Position numbers and translations under genes: made by a program. Positions 1-7,750 of a stretch of 64,000 nucleotides of DNA are shown piece after piece (the first letter of the stretch is position 1; each line of letters starts with the position of its first letter). Source of the DNA: Roseibium sediminicola (GTDB lineage Bacteria > Pseudomonadota > Alphaproteobacteria > Rhizobiales > Stappiaceae); NCBI RefSeq assembly GCF_023156505.1, contig NZ_JALNMJ010000012.1:124001-188000 (forward strand), read 5' to 3'. Below the pieces are notes generated by a model. That model ran no database searches and was not told where the DNA came from. It saw only the letters and a list, made by a program, of their open reading frames with translations.

Positions 1-2
1 AC

Positions 3-191
3 GACCTCGTCATCGCGCTGACCAATGGCGGACCGGGGCGGGCGACGGAGCTGCCGGCGACCTTCATGTATTCCTACACCTTCACCCGGAACCAGATGGG
101 CATCGGCGCGGCTTCCGCCGTGATCATGCTGATGACGATCGCCGCGATCATCGTGCCCTATCTCTGGTCGGAACTGCGGGAGAAGAAATAA
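3..191 (+). CDS. Sugar ABC transporter permease, C-terminal fragment
   Basis: Partial gene entering from the left edge. The frame starting at base 3 reads DLVIALTNGGPGRATELPAT followed by a hydrophobic final membrane helix and a charged tail ending ELREKK. The GGP...T..P motif followed by a last transmembrane segment is the usual C-terminus of MalF-type carbohydrate ABC permeases. Its stop codon shares a base with the ATG of the next permease (TAATG), so the two are translationally coupled and probably form the heterodimeric membrane channel. The substrate cannot be read from this fragment. Confidence 0.8.
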   Translation, partial: DLVIALTNGGPGRATELPATFMYSYTFTRNQMGIGAASAVIMLMTIAAIIVPYLWSELREKK

Positions 192-1072
192 TGGCCCAGG
201 CTTCCAGCGACACCGCGGTCCGCACCGGCTCCGCCACCCGCTTCATCATCTACACCGTCCTGATCGTCTTTTGCCTCTATTACCTGCTGCCGCTCTACGT
301 GATGGTGGTCAATTCGCTGAAACCGCTCGACGAAATCCGCGGCGGCGGCATGCTGTCCCTGCCTGAGGTCTGGACGCTGGCGCCCTGGGGCAGCGCCTGG
401 TCGACCGCCCAGATCGGCGTCGAGGCAACGGGCCTGAAACCCTATTTCCTCAATTCCATCATCATGGTCGTGCCGGCTGTGGCGATTTCGACGCTGCTGG
501 GCGCCCTGAACGGTTATGTGCTGACCAAGTGGCGCTTCCGCGGCGACACCATCGTTTTCGGGCTGATGCTGTTCGGCTGTTTCATTCCGTTCCAGATGGT
601 GCTGATCCCCATGGCGCGCATGCTCGGCCTGATGGGCCTGGCGGGTACTGTGCCCGGACTGATCTTCGTGCACCTGGTCTACGGCATCGGCTTCTCGACG
701 CTCTATTTCCGCAATTACTACGCCCAGTTTCCGACCGAACTGGTGCGCGCCGCCATGATCGACGGCGCAGGGTTCTTCCGGATCTTTCAGCGCATCATGC
801 TGCCGTCGTCCGGTCCGATCGCGGTGGTCTGCATCATCTGGCAGTTCACCAACATCTGGAACGACTTCTTGTTCGGCGCCTCCTTCTCCGACTTCAGCAG
901 CCAGCCGATGACGGTCGCGCTCAACAACCTGGTGCAGTCCTCGACCGGCGTGAAGGAATACAATGTCCACTTTGCCGGCGCGATCATGGCCGCGCTGCCG
1001 ACACTCCTCGTCTACGTCGTCGCCGGACGCTTCTTCGTCCGCGGTCTGATGGCCGGGTCCGTAAAAGGGTAA
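191..1072 (+). CDS. Carbohydrate ABC transporter permease (MalG type)
   Basis: A 293-residue inner-membrane protein with about six hydrophobic segments. The N-terminal helix starts near residue 18 (FIIYTVLIVFCLYYLLPLYV). The EAA loop that contacts the ATPase lies near residues 183-207 (ELVRAAMIDGAGFFRIFQRI), which is diagnostic of binding-protein-dependent sugar permeases of the MalG class. It is coupled to the preceding permease by a one-base overlap and followed 4 bases later by the ATPase gene. It imports a sugar or sugar-like solute; the ROK kinase at the end of the operon suggests a hexose or amino-hexose, which is inference. Confidence 0.9.
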   Translation: MAQASSDTAVRTGSATRFIIYTVLIVFCLYYLLPLYVMVVNSLKPLDEIRGGGMLSLPEVWTLAPWGSAWSTAQIGVEATGLKPYFLNSIIMVVPAVAISTLLGALNGYVLTKWRFRGDTIVFGLMLFGCFIPFQMVLIPMARMLGLMGLAGTVPGLIFVHLVYGIGFSTLYFRNYYAQFPTELVRAAMIDGAGFFRIFQRIMLPSSGPIAVVCIIWQFTNIWNDFLFGASFSDFSSQPMTVALNNLVQSSTGVKEYNVHFAGAIMAALPTLLVYVVAGRFFVRGLMAGSVKG

Positions 1073-1076
1073 ATTG

Positions 1077-2186
1077 ATGGGATTTCTCGACATTAAACAG
1101 GCGACCAAGTCCTATGGCGCGGTCCAGGTTCTGCAGGAAACGGACATCTCGGTCGAAGAAGGCGAGTTTCTGGTTCTGGTCGGCCCGTCCGGCTGCGGCA
1201 AGTCCACGCTGCTCAACATGATCGCGGGGCTGGAGGACGTCAGCTCGGGCGAGATCGCCATACGCGGCCAGCGAATGAACGAGGTTCGGCCGGCGGAGCG
1301 CAACATCGCCATGGTGTTCCAGTCCTACGCGCTCTATCCGAACATGAATGTCGCGCAGAACATTGCCTTCGGCCTGGAAATGCACGGCGTGCCGAAGCCG
1401 GAGCGCGACAAGAAGGTTCAGGAAGTCGCCGAACTCCTGCAGATCACACAGCTTTTGAAGCGCAAGCCCGGTCAGCTGTCGGGTGGTCAGCGTCAGCGCG
1501 TGGCCATGGGCCGCGCCCTGGTGCGCGACCCGGACGTGTTCCTGTTTGACGAGCCGCTCTCCAACCTCGACGCCAAGCTGCGCGTCGACATGCGCACCGA
1601 AATCAAGAAACTGCACCAGAAGCTCGGCACCACCATCGTCTATGTCACCCATGACCAGATCGAGGCCTTGACACTGTCGACGCGGATCGCGGTCATGTTC
1701 GGCGGCTATGTCCAGCAGTTGGGCACGCCCAAGGAAATCTACGACAACCCGGCCAACATGTTCGTGGCAGGCTTCATGGGCTCGCCGTCGATGAACCTTT
1801 TCCCGGCGACCCTGGCTGACGCGGGCGGCACGGCCCAGGCCGAGTTCACGCTGAAAGACGGCGGTACCGGAGTGCTGCCCATTGCCGATCCGGCCATCGT
1901 AAAACATGCCGGCCGCAAGGTTATCCTGGGCATTCGTCCCGAGGCGATCACCGACCCGGACGGGGCGGACCGCAACTCCAAGGCAATCCACCAGCTCGAG
2001 GCGCAGGTGGAAGTGACCGAACCCGCCGGTTCCGATACCTTTGTGGTCACGGAATTCGGCGGCAAGGAAATCACCGGCCGCTTTCGTGCCGATGTCGCCG
2101 TTCAGCCGGGGACAAGCCACACCTTCGCGGTCAACATGGAAAAAGCGGTGCTGTTCGATCCGGAAACGGAAGCCCGCATCAGGTAG
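1077..2186 (+). CDS. Sugar ABC transporter ATP-binding protein (UgpC/MalK type)
   Basis: A 369-residue ATPase of the carbohydrate-uptake CUT1 class. Visible motifs are Walker A GPSGCGKST near residue 38, the signature LSGGQRQRVAMGRALVRDP near 134, Walker B VFLFDEPLSNLDAKLR and the switch histidine in YVTHDQIEALTL. A C-terminal TOBE-like region follows from about residue 235, with the typical LGIRPE motif. The ATG at 1077 is preferred to an in-frame TTG three bases upstream. It energises the two upstream permeases; no substrate-binding protein lies inside the window, so it is presumably left of base 1. Confidence 0.92.
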   Translation: MGFLDIKQATKSYGAVQVLQETDISVEEGEFLVLVGPSGCGKSTLLNMIAGLEDVSSGEIAIRGQRMNEVRPAERNIAMVFQSYALYPNMNVAQNIAFGLEMHGVPKPERDKKVQEVAELLQITQLLKRKPGQLSGGQRQRVAMGRALVRDPDVFLFDEPLSNLDAKLRVDMRTEIKKLHQKLGTTIVYVTHDQIEALTLSTRIAVMFGGYVQQLGTPKEIYDNPANMFVAGFMGSPSMNLFPATLADAGGTAQAEFTLKDGGTGVLPIADPAIVKHAGRKVILGIRPEAITDPDGADRNSKAIHQLEAQVEVTEPAGSDTFVVTEFGGKEITGRFRADVAVQPGTSHTFAVNMEKAVLFDPETEARIR

Positions 2187-2198
2187 CACGGCAATTTC

Positions 2199-3104
2199 AT
2201 GCGAATGGGAATCGATTGGGGCGGCACCAAGATGGAAATCATCGCCTTGTCCGAACAGGGCATGGTGCGGTTCCGCAAACGTGTTGCTACGCCGAAAGGC
2301 GATTACGACGGCTGCCTGAGAGCGGTAGCCGCGCTGGTCGCCGATGCGGAGGCGGCAACCGGCAAGACCGGCACGCTCGGGGTTGGTCTTCCGGGCTCCC
2401 TGTCGCCGGCAACGGGACTGGTGAAGAATTCCAACGCCACATGGTTGAACGGCAAGCCTCTCGACCGGGATCTCCAGAGCCTGCTCGGCCGGCCTGTCCG
2501 AATCCAGAACGATGCCAATTGTTTTGCCGTCTCCGAAGCAACGGATGGCGCCGGCGCCGGCAAGGCGGTTGTCCATGCGATCATCATCGGCACCGGCTGC
2601 GGCTCGGGCATTGCCATCAACGGCAAGGCCCATTCCGGCGCCAATGGCATTGCCGGCGAATGGGGTGCGATTACCGTGCCCTGGATGACTGCAGAGGAAT
2701 ATCCGGGGCCGGACTGCTGGATCGGTCACAGGGGCACGCTCGAATACTGGTGTTCAGGCACCGGTTTTCAGGCGGATTATCAGAAGTCTACGGGCACCGG
2801 TCTGAAGGGGCCGGACATCATCGCGTTGAAACGGCAGGGCGATCCGCTGGCCACCGAATTCTATCAGGCTTATGTCAGCCGGCTCGGTCGCGCGCTGGCC
2901 CTTTCCGCCAACCTGCTGGATCCGGACGTCCTGGTTCTGGGCGGCGGCATGTCGAATGTCGACGAGCTCTATGAGGATCTGCCGGCAGCGATGGCGCCCT
3001 ATATCTTTTCGGACACCTATGACACACCGATCCTGAAGGCGGTTCATGGCGACAGCTCCGGCGTGCGCGGCGCCGCCTGGCTGTGGAAGCCGGACGAGAT
3101 CTGA
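2199..3104 (+). CDS. ROK family sugar kinase
   Basis: A 301-residue ROK protein (fructokinase/NagK/Mak group) that would phosphorylate the imported sugar using ATP. The N-terminal phosphate loop GIDWGGTKMEI, the catalytic-aspartate region RIQNDANCFAVSEA and the glycine-rich GTGCGSGIAI are present. The ROK zinc-site region reads DCWIGHRGTLEYWCSGTGF, where typical members have a cluster of three cysteines plus histidine; only the first cysteine is kept in place, so zinc binding is doubtful. It follows the ATPase by 12 bases and is the last gene of the sugar operon. The exact substrate is not assignable. Confidence 0.88.
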   Translation: MRMGIDWGGTKMEIIALSEQGMVRFRKRVATPKGDYDGCLRAVAALVADAEAATGKTGTLGVGLPGSLSPATGLVKNSNATWLNGKPLDRDLQSLLGRPVRIQNDANCFAVSEATDGAGAGKAVVHAIIIGTGCGSGIAINGKAHSGANGIAGEWGAITVPWMTAEEYPGPDCWIGHRGTLEYWCSGTGFQADYQKSTGTGLKGPDIIALKRQGDPLATEFYQAYVSRLGRALALSANLLDPDVLVLGGGMSNVDELYEDLPAAMAPYIFSDTYDTPILKAVHGDSSGVRGAAWLWKPDEI

Positions 3105-3165
3105 CACAGTATTCGGCAAGGGAAAGCGGGCCAATCGCACTTGAAAACGAGCCGCATGCACCGGT

Positions 3166-3309
3166 GTCACCCCGGGCGAACACCGTGAGACCCGGGCCTA
3201 CTCGTTCGCAGAGAGCCGAGATTGAGGCGCGTTCCGAAGGCGTTTCGCACGCTTTGACAAGCGGATTTGCGAGTGGATCCCGGCTCGCGCTGCGCTTGGC
3301 CGGGATGAC
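3166..3309. repeat. Palindromic intergenic repeat, family A, copy 1
   Basis: Imperfect palindrome of about 144 bases filling most of the 327-base gap between the ROK kinase and mdeA. It opens with GTCACCCCGGGCG and closes with its complement-like end CCGGGATGAC. Interior blocks include ACCCGGGCC and GATCCCGGCTCGCGC. A second copy with the same ends lies at 47208-47324. The rest of this gap (3105-3165 and 3310-3431) shows no gene; the mdeA promoter should lie in the second part. Confidence 0.7.
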
Positions 3310-3431
3310 GCCGAAGGATGTGTCGATATTGGCAGAATATGCCAATTTGATATCCGATCGTGGCAGAGTTTGAAATCTCCTGCCTATCAACTTCATTCAT
3401 ATTGCTCTGGCTACGTTTTTGGGAGACAGCC

Positions 3432-4634
3432 ATGAGTGCCTACAAGGGTTTTGCCAGCCGCGCCATCCACCACGCCTATGAGCCGATGGACAACGACGCG
3501 TCGCTGACGCCGCCGCTGCATCTGAGTTCGACCTTCGTGTTCGAGAGCGCCGAAGCCGGCGGCGAAATGTTCGCGGGCGAACGCCCGGGCCACATCTACA
3601 GCCGTATCTCAAACCCGACCCTGGATCTGCTGGAACAGCGCATCGCCGATCTGGAAGGCGCGGAAGCGGGGCTCGCTCTTTCGTCCGGCATGGGCGCGAT
3701 CACCGCGACGCTCTGGACCCTGGTTGCCCCTGGCGATGAAATCATTGTCGACGAAACGCTTTATGGCTGCACCTTCGCCTTCATGCGCCACGGCCTGACC
3801 AAGTTTGGCATCACCATCACCCATGTGGACATGACCGATCCGGAAAACCTGCGCGACGTGATCTCGGACAAGACCCGCGTGGTCTATTTCGAGACCCCGG
3901 CCAATCCGAACATGCGTCTGGTCGACATCGAGCATGTCGCATCGATCGCTCATGAAGCCGGCGCCACTGTGATTGTCGACAACACCTATGCAACGCCCTA
4001 TCTCACCCGCCCGATCGAAATGGGCGCCGACATCGTTCTGCATTCGGCGACCAAATATCTCGGCGGCCACGGCGATGTCGTTGCCGGACTGGTTGCTGGC
4101 CGCGCCGAGCAGATCCAGGAAATCCGCCTGGTCGGCATGAAGGACATGACCGGCGCAGTGATGGCGCCCTTCAACGCGCTCCTGATCCTGCGCGGCCTGA
4201 AGACGCTTGCCCTGCGCATGGACCGGCACTGCGCCTCGGCTCAAAAGGTCGCCGACTGGCTGGAAGCGCAGCCCGCAGTCTCCAAGGTCTATTTCCCGGG
4301 TCTTGAAAGCTTCGAGCAGCATGGCCTGGCGCAAAAGCAGATGAGCCAGCCGGGCGGCATGATCGCCTTCGAACTGGAAGGCGGCCTGCAGGCCGGCATT
4401 TCCATGATGAACGCGCTGCAGATGATCCAGCGGGCCGTGTCGCTCGGCGACGCGGAGACCCTGATCCAGCATCCGGCCTCCATGACCCATTCCACTTACA
4501 CGCCGGAAGAACGCGCCGCCCATGGCATCAGCGACGGTCTGGTGCGCCTTTCGGTAGGCCTGGAAGAGGTCGAGGATATTCTCGCGGACCTGGCGCAGGC
4601 CCTGCCGGCAGGGGAAGTCGCCGCTGCGGCTTAA
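3432..4634 (+). CDS. mdeA: L-methionine gamma-lyase
   Basis: A 400-residue PLP enzyme of the Cys/Met metabolism family, cytosolic, converting methionine to 2-oxobutyrate, methanethiol and ammonia. The gamma-lyase-defining cysteine is present in TLYGCTF (Cys113), the PLP lysine is in SATKYLGGHGD (Lys208), and SRISNPTLDLLE and QHPASMTHSTYTPEER are conserved. Length and sequence track the Pseudomonas putida enzyme closely. The ATG at 3432 follows GGGAGACAGCC. It lies beside an Lrp-type regulator and a PDH-E1-like gene, the same trio as the P. putida mde locus. Homocysteine or cystathionine lyase is a less likely alternative because of Cys113. Confidence 0.93.
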   Translation: MSAYKGFASRAIHHAYEPMDNDASLTPPLHLSSTFVFESAEAGGEMFAGERPGHIYSRISNPTLDLLEQRIADLEGAEAGLALSSGMGAITATLWTLVAPGDEIIVDETLYGCTFAFMRHGLTKFGITITHVDMTDPENLRDVISDKTRVVYFETPANPNMRLVDIEHVASIAHEAGATVIVDNTYATPYLTRPIEMGADIVLHSATKYLGGHGDVVAGLVAGRAEQIQEIRLVGMKDMTGAVMAPFNALLILRGLKTLALRMDRHCASAQKVADWLEAQPAVSKVYFPGLESFEQHGLAQKQMSQPGGMIAFELEGGLQAGISMMNALQMIQRAVSLGDAETLIQHPASMTHSTYTPEERAAHGISDGLVRLSVGLEEVEDILADLAQALPAGEVAAAA

Positions 4635-4662
4635 TCCAAAAGGAGCCGCCCCATCCCATGAC

Positions 4663-4767
4663 GTCATCCTGAGGAGGGCCGAAGGCCCGTCTCGAAGGAG
4701 CGGCCACAAACTCTTCAACAAGGTGCCGATCCTTCGAGACGCGAGCAGGCTCGCTCCTCAGGATGAC
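4663..4767. repeat. 105-bp palindromic intergenic repeat, family B, copy 1
   Basis: Sits between the convergent ends of mdeA and the Lrp-type regulator. The outer arms are GTCATCCTGAGGA (4663-4675) and its exact complement ending at 4767. Inner arms CTCGAAGGA and TCCTTCGAG form a second nested pair. A copy of exactly the same length is at 45959-46063. It could fold into a long cruciform or hairpin and may terminate transcription from both sides. Confidence 0.8.
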
Positions 4768-4791
4768 GCAGTGGGGGACGGAAAGCTCAGG

Positions 4792-5259
4792 TCAGGGCGT
4801 CCTGGCAACACCGGATTTGACCCGGCGCAGCGGGATGGAACTTTCGATATTGGCCACACCCGGCACCTTGGTGAGCTTGCCGGTCAGGAAGGTCTCGAAG
4901 GCCGCCAGCCCCGTCGTGGCCACGCGCAGGAGATAGTCGCGGTTGCCGGTCATCAGCCAGCAATCAACCACTTCGGGAAAGGCCTGGATCGCCGCCTCGA
5001 ACTGGTCGAGCGTGATGTCGATCTGCTTGTCGAGCTGGACCGAGACGAACACCGAAACCTCGTAGCCGAGCTTCACCTCGTCGATCAGCGCGCAATATCC
5101 GGTGATGATGCCGCGATCCTCAAGGTGCCGCAGGCGGCGGGCGACCGGCGTCGGGCTGAGACCGATCCGCTCGGACAGGTCCTGCATGGATACCCGTCCG
5201 TTTTTGCGAAGTTCGCGCAGGATCTGGATGTCGAACGTGTCGAGCGTATCGGAAGTCAC
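4792..5259 (-). CDS. mdeR: Lrp/AsnC family regulator (MdeR-like)
   Basis: A 155-residue regulator with an N-terminal AsnC-type helix-turn-helix (residues about 8-60, MQDLSERIGLSPTPVARRLR) and a C-terminal RAM ligand-binding domain from about residue 65. It is divergent from the PDH-E1-like gene, with 129 bases between start codons, and convergent with mdeA. In P. putida an Lrp-family protein, MdeR, activates mdeAB. Family and placement fit the same role here, with methionine or a related amino acid as effector, but both are inferred from context. Confidence 0.82.
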   Translation of the reverse strand: MTSDTLDTFDIQILRELRKNGRVSMQDLSERIGLSPTPVARRLRHLEDRGIITGYCALIDEVKLGYEVSVFVSVQLDKQIDITLDQFEAAIQAFPEVVDCWLMTGNRDYLLRVATTGLAAFETFLTGKLTKVPGVANIESSIPLRRVKSGVARTP

Positions 5260-5388
5260 TAACAGAAAGCCCCTTTGTGGTGAATCTCTTCAAAATCTAT
5301 CCGAAGTGGGTAGGAGATCGCAAGAATCCGGTTCTGGAGACACACTAGAGTGGCGTTCAATCAAACATCTGCGGGAGCAAGGAGCAGC

Positions 5389-7746
5389 ATGAGCACCGAT
5401 CATCTGAAGACCATCGAGCAGCGGCTTCTGTGGCTGTCGCACTGGATGATCCATCACGCCAATCACATCCGTCCGAAAGAAGACGGCATCAAGATCGGCG
5501 GGCACCAGGCAAGTTCCGCGTCGATGGTGTCGATCATGACGGCGCTCTATTTTTCGGTGCTGAAGCCGGAGGACCGGGTCGCGGTCAAGCCGCATGCCTC
5601 GCCGGTCTTCCATGCGATCCAGTACCTGATGGGCAACCAGACCCGCGAGAAGATGGAAAACTTCCGCGGCCTTGCCGGTGTCCAATCCTATCCCTCGCGC
5701 ACCAAGGACATCGACGACGTCGATTTCTCCACCGGCTCGGTCGGCCTCGGTGTTGCCATCACGTCCTTCGCCTCGATTGTTCAGGACTACATTGCCGCCA
5801 AGAGCTGGTCCGGCGACAAGCCGCTCGGCCGCATGATCGCGCTGGTCGGCGATGCAGAGCTCGATGAGGGCAACGTCTATGAAGCCCTTCAGGAGGGCTG
5901 GAAAAACGATCTCAGGAACTGCTGGTGGATCATCGACTACAATCGTCAGTCCCTCGACGGCATCGTCCGCGAAGGCCTGTTCGACCGGGTCGAAAAAATC
6001 TTCGATGCCTTCGGCTGGCAGGTCGTGCGGGTGAAATACGGCGTGCTTCAGCGCGCCGCCTTTGCCGAGCCCGGCGGCGAGAGGCTGCGCCAGTGGATCG
6101 ACGACTGTTCCAACCAGGACTATTCCGCGCTGACCTTCATGGGCGGGGCGGTCTGGCGCAAGCGGCTTATGGACGATCTTGGCGACCAGGGCGATGTCAC
6201 CGCCCTGATCGATCGCCGCTCGGACGATGAACTGGCGGATCTCATGGAAAATCTCGGTGGCAACTGCACCCGGACCATGGCCGAGGCCTTCGCCGCCATC
6301 GACCATGACAAGCCGACCTGTTTTCTTGCCTATACGATCAAGGGCTGGGGCACGCCGATTGCCGGCCACAAGGACAATCACGGCGGCTTGATGAACAAGG
6401 CCCAGATGGCTGAATGGCAAAAGCATATGGGCGTCGCCGAAGGTGCCGAATGGGAACCGCTTGCGACGGTTGAGGATGTCGACGGGCTGAAGGCGTTCCT
6501 TGATGAGGTGCCGTTCTTCGCCAAAGGCCGTCGCCGCTATTCGGACGACAAGCTGGCCGTGCCGGCGATCGAGCTTGCCTCTGACCGGGACATCTCGACC
6601 CAGATGGCCTTCGGCAAGGTGCTCGACGATCTGTCCAAGGGTGACAGCAAGCTGGCCGAACGCATCTTGACCACGTCGCCGGACGTCACCGGCACCACAA
6701 ATCTCGGGCCGTGGGTCAACCGGCGCAAGCTGTTTGCCCGCACCGCCATGGCCGATGCCTTTATCGAGCACCGCATTCCCTCCACCGCCAAGTGGGAGTT
6801 CACGCCGGAAGGCCAGCATATTGAGCTGGGCATTGCCGAGATGAACCTGTTCCTGCTCTTGGGCGTCGCGGGTCTCTCCCATTCGCTGTTCGGCGAGCGG
6901 CTGATCCCCATCGGCACGGTCTACGATCCGTTTGTCTGCCGCGGTCTCGATGCGCTCAACTATGCCTGTTACCAGGACGCCCGCTTAATGATCGTCGGCA
7001 CGCCGTCCGGCGTGACGCTGGCGCCGGAAGGCGGTGCGCACCAGTCCATCGGAACGCCCTTGATCGGCATGAGCCAGGACGGTCTCGCGGCGTTCGAGCC
7101 GGCCTTTGCAGATGAGCTCGCCGTCATCATGGAATGGGCCTTCGACTATCTGCAGCGCGACGGCGAGGGTGATCCGGACGAGCGTACCTGGCTCCGCGAC
7201 GAGACCGGCGGCTCGGTCTATCTGCGCCTGTCGACCAATCCGATCGAGCAGCCGGTCAAGCGCGCCGACGAGGATTTCCGCCAGGGCGCCATCGACGGTG
7301 CCTATTGGCTGAGGAAGCCTGGCCCCAATTGCGAGGTCGTCATTGCCTATCAGGGCGTGGTGGCACCGGAAGCGATCAAGGCGGCCGGGGAACTTGCCGG
7401 CAACCGCCGCGATGTCGGCGTGCTCGCGGTCACCTCCGCTGACCGGCTCAATGCCGGCTGGACGGCCGCGCAGCGGGCCCGCTCGCGCGGTAATGCCGCG
7501 GCACGGTCCCATATCGAGCAGCTGCTCGGCAACCTGCCGGGACATTGCAAGCTGATCACGGTGATCGACGGCCATCCGGCAACGCTCGCCTGGCTCGGCG
7601 GTGTCGCCGGTCATCAGACCATCCCGCTCGGTGTCGAGCATTTCGGCCAGACCGGCACCATTCAGGATCTCTACCGCCACTTCGGCATCGACGCCGCCTC
7701 GATCATCGAAAAGGTCAACGGGTTGACGCCGGGCCGGCGGGTCTAA
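5389..7746 (+). CDS. mdeB: PDH E1-type 2-oxo acid dehydrogenase (MdeB-like)
   Basis: A 785-residue homodimeric-type E1 (AceE/transketolase fold, thiamine diphosphate dependent). The ThDP motif is visible near residue 155 (GDAELDEGNVYEALQEG...NCWWIIDYNRQ) and the transketolase pyrimidine domain spans about residues 400-600 (IELGIAEMNLFLLLGVAG). The ATG at 5389 has AAGGAG just upstream and is preferred to a GTG at 5350. Beside methionine gamma-lyase, the likely substrate is 2-oxobutyrate, giving propionyl-CoA with E2/E3 encoded elsewhere, as proposed for MdeB of P. putida. It is about 100 residues shorter than typical AceE. Activity on pyruvate remains possible. Confidence 0.85.
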   Translation: MSTDHLKTIEQRLLWLSHWMIHHANHIRPKEDGIKIGGHQASSASMVSIMTALYFSVLKPEDRVAVKPHASPVFHAIQYLMGNQTREKMENFRGLAGVQSYPSRTKDIDDVDFSTGSVGLGVAITSFASIVQDYIAAKSWSGDKPLGRMIALVGDAELDEGNVYEALQEGWKNDLRNCWWIIDYNRQSLDGIVREGLFDRVEKIFDAFGWQVVRVKYGVLQRAAFAEPGGERLRQWIDDCSNQDYSALTFMGGAVWRKRLMDDLGDQGDVTALIDRRSDDELADLMENLGGNCTRTMAEAFAAIDHDKPTCFLAYTIKGWGTPIAGHKDNHGGLMNKAQMAEWQKHMGVAEGAEWEPLATVEDVDGLKAFLDEVPFFAKGRRRYSDDKLAVPAIELASDRDISTQMAFGKVLDDLSKGDSKLAERILTTSPDVTGTTNLGPWVNRRKLFARTAMADAFIEHRIPSTAKWEFTPEGQHIELGIAEMNLFLLLGVAGLSHSLFGERLIPIGTVYDPFVCRGLDALNYACYQDARLMIVGTPSGVTLAPEGGAHQSIGTPLIGMSQDGLAAFEPAFADELAVIMEWAFDYLQRDGEGDPDERTWLRDETGGSVYLRLSTNPIEQPVKRADEDFRQGAIDGAYWLRKPGPNCEVVIAYQGVVAPEAIKAAGELAGNRRDVGVLAVTSADRLNAGWTAAQRARSRGNAAARSHIEQLLGNLPGHCKLITVIDGHPATLAWLGGVAGHQTIPLGVEHFGQTGTIQDLYRHFGIDAASIIEKVNGLTPGRRV

Positions 7747-7750
7747 CGTC

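Noticed and set aside
5350-5388. Upstream GTG start for the E1 gene
   Set aside because: The ATG at 5389 has AAGGAG directly upstream and begins the conserved protein.
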